64,000 nucleotides of DNA from Syngnathus acus (lineage: Eukaryota > Chordata > Actinopteri > Syngnathiformes > Syngnathidae): the NCBI RefSeq assembly GCF_901709675.1, contig NC_051105.1:7059104-7123103 (forward strand), read 5' to 3'. A program made the translations under genes and the position numbers. Below the pieces are notes generated by a model, which searched no databases, was not told where the DNA came from, and saw nothing but the letters and a program-made list of their open reading frames with translations. Shown one piece after another: positions 54,001 through 64,000 of this stretch; the first letter of the stretch is position 1; each line of letters opens with the position of its first letter.

Positions 54001-55386
54001 CGCCCCGGTCTCAAACATCCACCTGGGAATGGAACTCTCCGAGAGATCTGAGGGAGAAAAACAAGCCTGTTGGACGATGACAAATGTGGCTCGTATGTGG
54101 GAAGCTCAACACGTCACCTGAACCTCAAACTCTGGCAAGGGTAAGAACTAAAACAAGTCTGGCAAGTTCATTACAATCACAAAGAACTATGATTGGATTT
54201 CAAGAGAAAATAACACTCATTTAAGGACGATATCTGACCTCTGACACAGATTTATAATCACATTCCCCTAAAACAACTGACTGAGAATTTTTATTTGCTG
54301 GATTAAAGACTACCCCAGAGCAAAGAAACCCCTCAGGGTATTTAGACAGTGAGGTTTGTTGTTAGAGGTGGACTATTCATGACGTTTAGCACACAATGGA
54401 ACTCTTGTGTATGGGTGTCCGAGAAGAAGCAGGAAAGGCACTGATCTGACAACCGACGTCAACAGCTCCATTGACAGGAAGAGTTGAAACCCACCCGACC
54501 CCGACCCGGTCCCCTCACCGTTCACGCCGTACTCTTTCCTCCAGTGGAAACTCTCATCAATCATTTTCAAGGCGTCGTCCACCACGTAAAGTCGCCACAT
54601 CAGGTAGCCCTCCACCAGGGAGTTGTCCTTCTGTAGTCTGTCCACATCTCTTTGGTCATATTTGTCTGATGATTCTGACATTTAAATGGACATCTTTTTA
54701 AACTACACATTATAATGATCTGGCTAAGAATGAACAAACATCAAATATGTAGCATACATTGATGTAGTGACATTGTACTGTAAGGAGATCGGAAAATTAT
54801 GTACCTAGTGTATAACAAATTAATACATTTAGTGAAAGGCAAAACAATAAAATGCTCTTCCGCAACTAATTATGTTCCTCAGTTCAATATAGGGAAACAC
54901 AGTTAGTCTAAAGCACAGTGAACCTTTGAGTTTTAATAGTGTATTATGATCGTGTTGTGGTTAAACGATTTTAAGATCTAAGACTTTATTTGTGTTCAGA
55001 ATTACATCACAGCTAGTATAAATGTAGATGAAATAAAGTAAAAGTGTGTGTGGCTGGTTCTCTCAAGCTTATCTGGACCCTTCGTGATGATATCATCATG
55101 GCGTTGTGTCATGTTTACACAGTAGTTATTATAGTTAACATGTAATAGCTGGTTTGTATGCATGTATAACCAAACGTGAAACACCATCACTCGCTTACCT
55201 TTGAGGAATTCATTCTTAAATCTCTCTCTCGTCTGCTCAATTTTCTCCTCAATGTCCTGCCACATGAGAGTTTATGGAAGTTTACACACGCGTTCAAAAA
55301 GAAAAACAACATTGAATAATGCGATCCAGATTCACATTTTAATGCTGGAATACCTGATCTCCAAGGTTTTGTTCTGTTTCAGCCAT
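45037..55386 (-). CDS. mospd2: motile sperm domain-containing protein 2, 16 coding exons, 538 aa
   Basis: ER tail-anchored tether whose MSP domain binds FFAT motifs at membrane contact sites. Exons in coding order: 55386-55354, 55256-55199, 54674-54519, 54047-53961, 53855-53701, 52629-52569, 52483-52445, 52367-52243, 52081-51878, 48883-48786, 47108-47015, 46555-46459, 46209-46089, 46014-45921, 45805-45764, 45189-45037; total 1617 bp, GT-AG throughout, in phase. A CRAL-TRIO part (about residues 60-240) shows SSIPRWMFETGAVFLHGYDR and KIVKTWLGPEAI. An acidic linker has ESKE repeats (about 270-290). The MSP domain (about 335-455) contains NVTKNPLAFKVRTTAPEKYR, the VAP-type signature. A hydrophobic anchor lies at about 511-531. 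Exons of 39 and 42 bp are unusually small. Human is 518 aa. The head-to-head pairing with fancb is as in mammals. For the 46209 acceptor, the nearer AG at 46202 would break frame. Confidence 0.94.
46736..46750 (+). promoter_or_regulatory. CTCF-like motif, one mismatch
   Basis: CCACTAGGAGGCAGT fits the CTCF core with one mismatch. It lies in the mospd2 intron between the exons at 46555 and 47015. Low weight. Confidence 0.25.
48884..51877 (-). other. mospd2: largest mospd2 intron (3 kb)
   Basis: This intron separates the acidic linker exon (51878-52081) from the exon at 48786-48883. No other exon was found inside, and phase is kept across it. It contains a degenerate minisatellite at about 50575-50985. 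Confidence 0.85.
50575..50985. repeat. degenerate ~30-35 bp minisatellite
   Basis: Variants of 'CTCAAAGTCTTGGTCTTGAC' followed by TTTGTCT-like text recur about a dozen times (for example near 50582, 50622, 50650, 50672, 50735, 50765, 50868, 50911, 50940), with spacing around 30-35 bp and heavy divergence. It lies within the 3 kb mospd2 intron. Confidence 0.75.
52630..53700 (-). other. mospd2: mospd2 intron with a complex unique block and a C19/G19 tract
   Basis: No exon inside. At 53098-53280 there is a unique, non-repetitive, moderately GC block that could be regulatory. A run of 19 C (53642-53660; G on the transcribed strand) lies 40 bp inside the intron from the donor at 53700. Confidence 0.6.
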
Positions 55387-55898
55387 GTCCAACTGTCACC
55401 GGCGCGTTTCCTTCCTTCTGACAGTTGCTGGTTAGCTCGTTCGCTACCTCGCTGCAGTTGGGGTGAATCACTGTAAAGTAGGAAACTGACGCCCGATCGA
55501 AGCCATTTTGGCTCAGATCGTTGGCCACTCCTCTCCGCTTTGTTGTTGTTGTTTTACGACAGGACAAAGGGTGGAAGGAAGGCGGATGCAGTTCGAGATA
55601 AAATGTTAAAAAAAAAAAAAAAAAAAAAGGCGTGAAAGCAATCGATTATGTGATCCGGACGTTTTTACCAGATCACGGAGGGTAAACCAGTTAGCCTAAG
55701 CCGGCGACCGCACCGCTGTTGACAAAACGAAACTCCCACAATGCGCTTTGCCTGACATGACGTACATTTCCGGGTTGGCGGGCCATTTCGAGTGACACGA
55801 ACCCGATCGAAAATCAGTTTCACGCCTATACAAGTGTAAATGCTATATTGTAAATTCAGTGATTACATCACAAATGCATCTAGTCGTTTAAAGGCACG
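55387..55898. promoter_or_regulatory. bidirectional promoter of mospd2 and fancb
   Basis: Only 512 bp separate the two divergent start codons, and mammals keep the same head-to-head pair. Motifs seen: YY1-type GCCATTTTG at 55502-55510 and GCCATTT at 55782-55788; a half-CRE TGACGTA at 55758-55764; an ETS-type ATTTCCGG at 55766-55773; an E2F-like TTGGCGGG at 55775-55782. No TATA box was seen. A run of about 20 or more A starts near 55607. YY1, ETS and E2F sites are usual in TATA-less housekeeping promoters; use of these sites is inferred. Confidence 0.7.
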
Positions 55899-58800
55899 AT
55901 GAAGGGCGTCACTTCGAACCAACTCTCGTTCTGTGGTAAGATCATCACATTTGATCACGCCTTAAGTGACAACCGAGTGACAAGCGAGTTGACATTCCGT
56001 AGCTTTTCGTTCCAACCGGATCAAGAAGCGTTCCTGCAGACATCGCAAGGAGCGGCTGTCATTAGCCACAAAAGCGCAGCACGCGTGGACGACGTCATAA
56101 GATCTAAAAGCGTCCAGTGTTTTCAGAGGAGGACCACCGCGCCGTGCGTCCTTGTGGCAAAAAAGAATAAAAAGGCGGACTTTTTTCTTTATAAACTTTT
56201 CACTGTGAGTGGCACAAACCAACTGGAGCCCTGCGTTGAGTTCTCACTCCCTTATAAGCCGAATGGGGACGTTTCCATCCTCCAGGGGCCCACTGTGCTG
56301 TGGATGCATGCTGATGCTGTGTTTCATGCACCAAGTGATTCAGGAGGGGTCATACGGGTGCCCCTCCAACTGTCCCACTGTCTTATCGGTGAGCTCCCCC
56401 TGCATAAGAAACAAGTGTTCATACTGGGACAACAACAGTGCTCCTCTCAGCAGACTGTGGCCTATTTTCTTGGGAGCGGTCGCACCTTGGACGGCGCTGT
56501 GATTTTACCTCCCCCTTATATCAGCATCACTACGTGCATCTCTGTGCTGTCAGCCCAGCAAACAGACGACGTGCTGCGGTGCACTGTGGTTGCAGCCACT
56601 GCCAATCAGCAACTGGTTTATTTGGAGAACGGCGTGGTGGAAGACACTTGCGCACTCCCGTTTCAAAGACCTGAAGATATACAAGTGGTCGACACTGGAA
56701 GAAATGGAGTCATCTTTGTTGTATCTTTCGACCAGGGCCACGTGTGTGCAGTGTGGAAGGATACATTTGAAGTACGTATGAGCAGCATGTGACCTTATCC
56801 TAATTAGGGTGGCCAGTGAAGATGGATTCCTCCCACTTTCCAAAAACATCCCTGTTATATTCATGGAAGACTAGATTCCAGCTCACTCGCGGCCCTAATG
56901 AGGACAAGTGCTTTAAAAAAAAAAAAAGACTGACGGCTAATCACATTGCCCATTTCTCAGCATTATCACACAGTTTGACTTTTCTTTTGCAGGTAACCGC
57001 CCAGTGGTCAGATGTTATCTCTGTGCACGTGGATGACTATCTTGGATGCGGTACCGAGCAAATATTGTTAATTTTTAAGGATGACTGTGTATCGGGGCAG
57101 CCGCTAGAACGTTTCATCATTACCGACCTCTGCGGGATCTCCTTTTCTGTAAGGAAAACCAACTCAGTCAATGATACATAATTTCTAAAATGTCCTTTTT
57201 TTTCAGTCCAGTAGGGTTGAATGATTTAAAAAATATATCTAATAGCAATTTGTATGGCAGATATTGTGATTTCGATTTGATTCAGTTTTCTTCAAAGCAC
57301 ATGATTATAGTAATGCACTTCGTAATGTCACCTAACCTGATTTTTCAACAATAGCAAAATGTTGCAATTTTAGAGAGGCGAGCACAGTGGGCAAAGAGCA
57401 AACACCTCCCCTCTCCCGGAGAACCAAATCCTCACAATTCAAGCTTTGGAGTCCAGACTGCAGGTGACATCTAAAAATCACTGCAGAAGTTGCATGACCA
57501 CATCACATTTTGTCAACCTGACCCAAGTCTTTTGACTTCCTCTGTCATGTGACGGTCATCTGTCTCTTAGAGTGGACTGAGCGAGCTGCAAGAGCTTCAA
57601 GGAGAAGTGAGAGTAAAGGAGAGAGTTGTGCAGCAGTCGGTGCGCGCGCTCACTGATGCAGTCCACAATCGAGAGCCAAATCTCACTCGGCCCGAGCAGG
57701 TACAAGCGAATATTTATCTTATTTTCAATCAGTGAGGTTGGAATCCCTTTCAACGTCTCCTCCCGAGGATTCACACCGACACTTGTCACTGATAAGTTGC
57801 ATCATACACAAAGTGCAGCGTTTGTGATGAAGTAATAAACAAAGCAAAATGCCACCAAGTTCTGTAGAGCACCACTTGAGCAACATTTCTTGCTTAAACA
57901 CAAGGGTCACCATTTCTGAACCGTATTTGTCTTCTGTTGACATCCAAACTCCAAACCGCCATTGCTTGTCAGGGCTGTCACACACTTGCCATTAGTCATT
58001 ATCGTCTTTCTTTCCAGGAAGGCCTTGTCGGTCTTTTGGAAAGTGATGACGAGTCAAAGGAAGAGGCCGCCGATGACAAGACCCAAGTCATGCCGGCGGT
58101 GCCCCGCAGACCTCAAGTTGACAGGCTGTGGCATCGCGTCGTGGACGGACGAATAGTCGTGGGAGTGATACTTGCCGCCGACAGCTTAGTGTAATTTGAT
58201 TTTGTTGTTGGAGAGCTGTTAATTGGAATGTATTGATTATTAAGACTTCATTTTTGTTGAATGACAACACACTGTTAACAAGCAGAGTGTAGTTAGATGA
58301 AGTCTAATTCTTACTTGTTGATTCCCTGCAGTCTTAGGTGAGCCAAATGCAGGTGGTTGCCATGGCAACACTTTTTTTTTTTTTTCTTCCTCGTCTGCAA
58401 TAACCTGACTTTTGTGGGAGCAATCTGCTATCTCCCACCACCTGTTCCAGCACATGTAGAGAAAAACTATTGCCTCAGGAGTCATTGCAATTTCTGATGT
58501 ATTCTCACCATCTGGAATATTGTTATTAATCACCAACTTGTGTTTCTACACACACATCTGTGCTACTGTCCCTGTGATGTCAGGCCTCCTTAGCGCTGTG
58601 CTATTTTTGTTGCAGCTCAGCGGTCGGTGCGAGCTTATCCATCTTGACAGAGGCAGGCCACGGCTCCACGCCCGCAGCCATCCAAACCCAAAGTCGAGCG
58701 TTGTGGCTCCCTGCGCTCGGCCCTTCACCCTCCGCCGCCGCCTCCTCCTCCTCCGCCTCGGCCGCCACCTTCCCAGAGCCAGCAGCCAAAAGAAGCAAGC

Positions 58801-60174
58801 TGCACGACGCGGTCGGCCCGAATGATCTCAACACGGCCAGACTCGCCGTGACTGCCGTGACCAGGCTGGCGCCTCTGCTGAACTCTGCCTGTGTCAAGTG
58901 CAATGTCATGCTCCATTACGCTCCGAGACAAGAAGCTTCAGTCCTCGCCGGCGTACCGGCACTGACTGTCCTGCATTGTGGTCAAGTCACTCTAGACATC
59001 CACGCAGACTTCAAATTACAGCTGTTGAGCAACCCTGAGCTTAAAACAGGTGAAATTCACAATTAAAAGGAAACAGCACATTTATAGAGTTATTTATTTC
59101 AAACTTATTTAGAGAGTAAGGTTTAGGTGCTATGTGAAAAGTAGCAGTGACACCTTGACTTTCAGTTTCTTGTTCAATTACAAGCCTTTCTGGTAGTTTT
59201 AGGACTTTATTTTCATAAAATTATTATTTTTCCAAATAGATACTTTGGCTTTATTCTCGTTAAATGACTCACGGAATCATGACTTATTATGCTGTGACTA
59301 TTTTTCTATAATTCCGCATAGAATTGCGTGTTGACCCTGACCTTTTTTATATTTCCCCAGACGAGGCTCAGGAGGACTTGTTGTGTCTGTTGGCAGTGCT
59401 CGATCACCGCGTCTTCCGCATAGACTCTCCCGATCATAGCTTGGGCGATGTTGACGGCTGGCTGCAGCGGAGAGTGGGCTGTAAGAGGGTAGAAGTGAGC
59501 CCTCAGCATCGACTGTTCGCTTCTCAAGGACTCTCTTCTGTTTCGCTGCTGTGCTGGCGTCGCATCAGTCCTTTCCAGGGGGAACTGGCAGTCCACTCGA
59601 GGTGAGAAGGATGCATTTGCACTGCCAAAAGCAGAACACTCAGGCATCTTTTGAACACTTGTGTCTTCGACCTATTTGTTTCATAAAACAAGCAGTGCAG
59701 CAACACATGTAGACAGACAATGAAACAGGCATATGAGTCAATGGCTTATAATGAGCTCGGTTGCTCTTTGGTAGTCACTTGCAGATGCTCCAGCATCTGG
59801 ACGTCCTGCTAGGTTATCTCCCGGCATCCTCCTCCATCCAGCCCATCTGTGGCTCAAGAAGAGAGGGGTCATCTGAGATGCTGGCTTTGGCTTTGGAGAA
59901 GGAAGTGGCGTCACTACGGGAGTTTGTGTCACCGTTGCTGTGTGGGGAGCAAGAAGATGAGGAGAGTATGTCGGAGTCCGTAGAGACCCTCGAGCCAGGC
60001 ACGCCGGAAGGCCTCCAGAAGTGTCGACTCGCCTGGCAACAGGACGTGGAGAGGGGTATGCAGAATTTAAACAGACGATTGGATGTAAGTAGGTATCGCA
60101 AGTTTATTCAAGAGTTGACTATTGCCCAGCTTGATGGGGATTTAGCAGCCCTCATGGAGACTCAGATGAAATAA
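55899..60174 (+). CDS. fancb: Fanconi anemia complementation group B protein, 8 exons, 831 aa
   Basis: Subunit of the nuclear Fanconi core complex; FANCB with FAAP100 and the E3 FANCL forms the catalytic module that monoubiquitinates FANCD2/FANCI at DNA crosslinks. Exons: 55899-56771, 56993-57148, 57374-57463, 57571-57699, 58018-58190, 58616-59049, 59361-59601, 59775-60174; total 2496 bp, in phase. Human FANCB is 859 aa. The call rests on similarity of the large first exon (NQLSFCGKIITFDH near the start, a beta-propeller-like N-terminal half), size, and head-to-head linkage to mospd2 beside glra2 as in human. Exon 4 encodes a heptad-like helix (LSELQELQGEVRVKERVVQQ). Exon 6 has a Ser/Ala-rich, GC-rich stretch (about residues 508-527) then basic AAKRSK, a possible nuclear signal. 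The exon 5 donor is AGT|GTAATT, chosen by phase. FANCB diverges fast, so the middle exons are less certain than the first. Confidence 0.9.
58356..58369 (+). promoter_or_regulatory. perfect RFX X-box palindrome
   Basis: GTTGCCATGGCAAC is the exact 14-bp palindromic X-box bound by RFX dimers. It lies in the fancb intron between exons 5 and 6. Confidence 0.6.
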
Positions 60175-63100
60175 TGTGATTACTCCTGGAAAAAAAAATC
60201 TAATTTGGCCTCCAAGAGCAAAGTGATGCTGACTTGCTTGCATTCTTTTGTCGCACTTGAGCATATTTCCACTTGATCACCTCCGAGGTGGCATCGCTTC
60301 ACTCTGCTGCGCTGTGCTCGTCTTAATCCTCCAGACTTTGTGTCCTCACACTATTTGTTGATGCTCTCAAGTTTCACCCCAAAGTGAGAAATGTCGAGGG
60401 AGAGAGGTGGGATCGCACAAAAGAAAGCTTTTACTGGTTCTTCCACCTCACGGTTCACTTGTTTCCTTCCCGGGACATGATGCAATTTCTCATATGATGC
60501 TTCTGTGAAAATGTCACAATTGCACAACATGTCTGACAGATCGACCTGACCAGAAGTCATAAACTGACCAGAGGGGACTCATACTGTATATGTCTGTATT
60601 TTCTCCACCCAAGCCTCGTGACACTATTTTTTTTTCCCCCTCGGATGAAGTGCTCTGCATGGCTGCAGTCAGTACAGATGCGACTTCATTTTCAACTAGT
60701 TGGTGACTTGAAGAAGTAGAACAAGAAATGACTGAGAGGTTGTATTTGCATTTTGCCCTGATAGGCAGGCTTCAGCTCTCTGCAACCCTGAACAAAACTT
60801 GCACAGTGATAAATGAATTCCCATCCTAAGAATGAATAATTTGCCCGTTGTTAAATGAATTAAGCAAAACATTAGAAACGGCTTTTTTTATATGATTCAG
60901 TGGAACGCAAACCACTCCTACGCATAAAAAGAGTAAGAAGTCAAGAAAAATGACCCAACCAATATATGCATCAGCACGTTTAAAATTTATAATGGGTCAA
61001 TGCTTGGGCTTCAGTACCCAGACTGATGTGCTAATAATAGCAGCATATTATCCCTACTGTGCAGACCTAAACAGTGTCACATTTCAAAATTATTGTGTCC
61101 CATTGTAAGTCTCAACATTTCAATATCTTTACTACTTCATACCTCATAGAAAAAAAACCTCCATACTCAACTCGGTATAATAATTCTCCTATGGTTTTCT
61201 TTATTTCACGTCGACCCATTATACCGTTCAGCCTAAATAACGACCATAAACAATTTGCTCTCACTCACTCCTTGGCCTTCCTGATTGGGTGCAGTTGCCA
61301 TGGCAACTCATTTCTCACCTCTCAGTTCTCACAAAGCCCTCCAACCCACACCTCAATAAACGAGCCAAGTTGGTTCGATCCTGAACGAAACTGCAACTAA
61401 TCTTTCTTTCACGCCTTGACATATGGCCTAATGACTCCCACCTTTACATAATTCAAACAATATAAATGGGCTGTTGTGTAGGCTCGGAATTGATTGGATT
61501 TCTGTGACGGGTTAGTGTTATTGATCAGTGTGCAATTCTTGTGATTTGGGCGGGACCACTCACGCAGACTTGCATATTTATCTCGTATTTCCTCATAATG
61601 GATGATGCGAGGAAGTTAATCTGCGTCTAAATAGCTGCTGTCTCATTCTGCGATGGCTTTTGGCCAAGTACATCATCATGAGCCTTTTTACTTCAAATAG
61701 GCTCTTTTTCCCTTTCAGTTAGTACTCGAGCCAGCACAACGGTAAAGGTCCATTATCATGCATTGGAGGAAACCCACTGTCAGATAATATCCACACTACC
61801 CCAGGCCAAGCAGTCACCCATGGCCAGTGTCATCACCTCAGTGAGATGAGACTTCTTATCTGACCTGCAATCGGGCCGAAGAAGCATTTGTCTGTTGTTT
61901 TTGTTATAGAGGAAAGTAGATCTCATATGACAGAAAAGCAATATAAACGTTTTTTTTTTCTCCAATAAATGCTTATGGTTGAGCCGGCCTTCCATGAAGC
62001 GAGAGAAAATGAAGCAGCGGTTATGTTTATTGATGTTCAGGCTGATAAATAAATGTTTTCAATAGTAGCATTCAAAAAGAGTTCTCCAGGTCCATTAGTT
62101 CTATAGAATACGCGCAAGGCAGTTTCAGCGTCGTCCTTCCGCCCACTGCCGCCGCTGTCTGCAGTGCATATCTCCATCCAACATGTCAAAAGGTACACAG
62201 CCCGTGGCGAGACAAGTATACAGAAAGGTTATTTATTTTTCAATTTACCCAAGCGCTCCCTCAGTTATACTTTATTGGACTAAAGCTACAAAAAAAAAAA
62301 AAAAAAGATCTGGTGCATTTACTTGGACGACGTTACTATACACTCAAAATGTCTTTGAAACTGTAAAATAGTTTGTCAAAGTTTCAGTTCAGAATTCAAA
62401 GTAGAAACTCGGTTCCTCCCTCGGATCCAAACTTACAAAAATACACTGTACATCAGTGCCCCGACGTTGACACGCACAAATTTACATGGACCAAATAGAA
62501 ATTGTGTCCTTGCTCTGTGATCAGTCGATGAGTATTTTACACTCACTGTCAAGGGCACAATTAAAAAAAAAAAAAAAAAAAAATCCCAGGGACCCAAACT
62601 TGGAAAACCCTGGTTGTCCCAAAAGTCACTACACACTGTTTTTTTCTGCTTAATTGCAGTTGAGGAGAGAAAAAACAATGATGATTAGTCTGCTTCCCTT
62701 CAATTGATGACACAAATGAGAAATGAAGTGTAAAGTGACTTTTGTGGCAACCGGGTCCAGTAGACTATACTGAAAATGTTTTACCGATTATATGGACCTC
62801 ATAAAACTTACTGCGCTTCGTAGCTGGCTAACAAAAGGTAAAGGACAAAAATCCCATTATCACCAAACACTATCGTATTTTTTTTTTGCTTTTTTTCATT
62901 GGTAGAAGTTAAGCTCACCACTGCGGTTCAGTGGTGGTCGGCTGATTGGTCGATAGAGAATCGTCACATCCCAAAGAAGAACTCACTTCTTGGTAGGGAT
63001 TTTTTTTTTTCCTACCCCTTTTATTCAGGAGACCCTTGAATTATTCCAAACGCACAAGATGCCATCATGTGCTTTTGCTTCTTCCATCTTCTTCTACCTT

Positions 63101-63467
63101 GATTGCCTTACAGTATATTGTCTTTAAAGGAAGTGTTGTGATAGTAGATAGTAATATAAAACAAATCCTTTTGATAAGAAGTTCCTCCCGTGGCAACCTG
63201 GAGAAGTCTCGGAGGCTCAAACTAAGCTACCCCCCGATTACAAATAGCATCTTTGTTTCCGTAATTGTACAGACCTCAAGGCAAAGATGGGTTAGAAAAA
63301 GATTTGGTCCACCGTAACCGGAATGCTACTAAATCTTCAGTGCCCCCCCCCATACTACGCCCTGAACATTCCCGTTAGATTCACAAACATCCCTGAAAGA
63401 ACATCACTTGGCATTGCTCCTCAACAATCTTATTTCAAGTCTGCAAAATAAACCGGATAGCGAGTCT
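60175..63467. other. fancb-glra2 convergent intergenic region
   Basis: No protein gene is seen. It holds the 3' UTRs of fancb (AATAAA at 61355-61360 is one candidate signal) and glra2 (minus-strand AATAAA at 63025-63020, about 445 bp after the stop). It also has A/T homopolymers near 62290 and 62563, an exact X-box palindrome at 61294, and a unique block at about 61430-61700 that could be regulatory. Confidence 0.65.
61294..61307 (+). promoter_or_regulatory. perfect RFX X-box palindrome
   Basis: A second exact GTTGCCATGGCAAC, 2.9 kb from the first, in the fancb-glra2 convergent gap. Confidence 0.6.
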
Positions 63468-64000
63468 CTACTTTGTGTCGATGTCCTCGTGCCTGATTAT
63501 CTTGTAGGTGATCCAGTAAAAGACGTTGAATATGAGGAAGGCCAGAGGAAAAGCAGCTCGAGAGATCGTGTCTATCCGCTTGGCTCGGTCCACAAACTTC
63601 TTTTTCATGTTTTCCGTGTCTTTGGGGACAGAGGGCTGAGGGTTCGCGGCGGCCGGGGCGGCATTCTTAACAGCTGAGCCGTCCTTGCTTGGCAGACACT
63701 GGTTCATATTGTAGCCAGCAAAATTAAAACGTCCGTCACGCATGTCTTCATCCTGAAAAAACACATGTGGACACATTGAACTGGCATAAACTAATAAAAG
63801 AGAGAGGTTAGATTTCAAAATATTTGTAGCTTCTCTGCATGTTCTCAGAAACTATGGTCCACTATGGTGTGCTATGAATAATAATTCACTCAGCCCGAGG
63901 TTTGTTTCCATGTGCCTCCACAAACTTCACGTAAACAGCGAAGGTGGGAAAAGTCTACCTTGTGATTCTTTCTTTGTCTTCGCCTCAAGCGCAGAAACTC
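63468..64000 (-). CDS. glra2: glycine receptor alpha-2 subunit, last two exons (partial)
   Basis: Ligand-gated chloride channel subunit of the Cys-loop family at inhibitory synapses. The last exon is 63752-63468 (94 codons plus TAG). Part of the exon before it is 64000-63959, reading [14 protein letters not shown], with donor AAG|GTAGAC; the join is in phase 0. These encode the end of the M3-M4 cytoplasmic loop and the M4 helix. Signature text is [20 protein letters not shown] and [11 protein letters not shown] with the end [10 protein letters not shown], which matches GLRA2 rather than GLRA1 or GLRA3 (KKIDKISR or KKIDTISRACF). The basic RLRRRQ patch is a known feature of the glycine receptor loop. 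The rest of the gene lies beyond the right edge. Linkage to fancb is as in human. Confidence 0.93.

Noticed and set aside
58188-58193. Alternative fancb donor at TTA|GTGTAA
   Set aside because: It would leave the next exon out of frame. AGT|GTAATT keeps phase and is a better donor.

Overview
The window is nuclear DNA of a ray-finned fish, almost certainly a teleost. It has short GT-AG introns, 0.8-15 kb gaps between genes, fish-type L2-like and hAT-like repeat fragments, and seven protein genes whose closest recognisable relatives are the vertebrate Xp22 genes. I cannot name the species. About 85-90% of the window is non-coding. All gene calls come from reading exons, splice sites and reading phase by eye; no search was run.

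Layout, left to right: exon 1 of anos1 (anosmin-1; minus, rest lies off the left edge); a 10 kb gap with repeat relics, a possible unannotated spliced unit near 3.6-4.3 kb and one copy of an E-box element; a GC-rich tbl1x promoter and probable first exon near 11.8 kb; a ~14.8 kb first intron of tbl1x with an antisense LINE relic, a hAT-like element and possible enhancers; tbl1x coding exons at 26.6-31.8 kb (plus, 513 codons); gpr143 (ocular albinism receptor; minus, 399 codons), tail to tail with tbl1x; asb9 (plus, 286 codons); mospd2 (minus, 538 codons), tail to tail with asb9; fancb (plus, 831 codons), head to head with mospd2 across 512 bp; and the 3' end of glra2 (minus, continuing off the right edge). 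In all five complete genes the chosen exons keep phase throughout and sum to a whole number of codons.

The gene order joins two blocks that in human lie about 5 Mb apart on Xp22: ANOS1-TBL1X-GPR143 and, inverted, ASB9-MOSPD2-FANCB-GLRA2. The join falls between gpr143 and asb9 (38.8-40.3 kb), a stretch with a retroposon-like tail and a 190-bp tandem duplication. The genes do not form one pathway: a guidance-related matrix protein, a co-repressor exchange factor, a melanosome receptor, an E3 ligase substrate receptor, an ER contact-site tether, a DNA crosslink repair factor and a glycine-gated channel.

I found no CRISPR, operon, or self-contained undescribed system. The best leads are regulatory: a ~47-51 bp element with paired MITF-type E-boxes present both just upstream of gpr143 and 31 kb away at 8.0 kb; exact or near-exact RFX X-box palindromes; CTCF-like motifs; and the mospd2/fancb bidirectional promoter.
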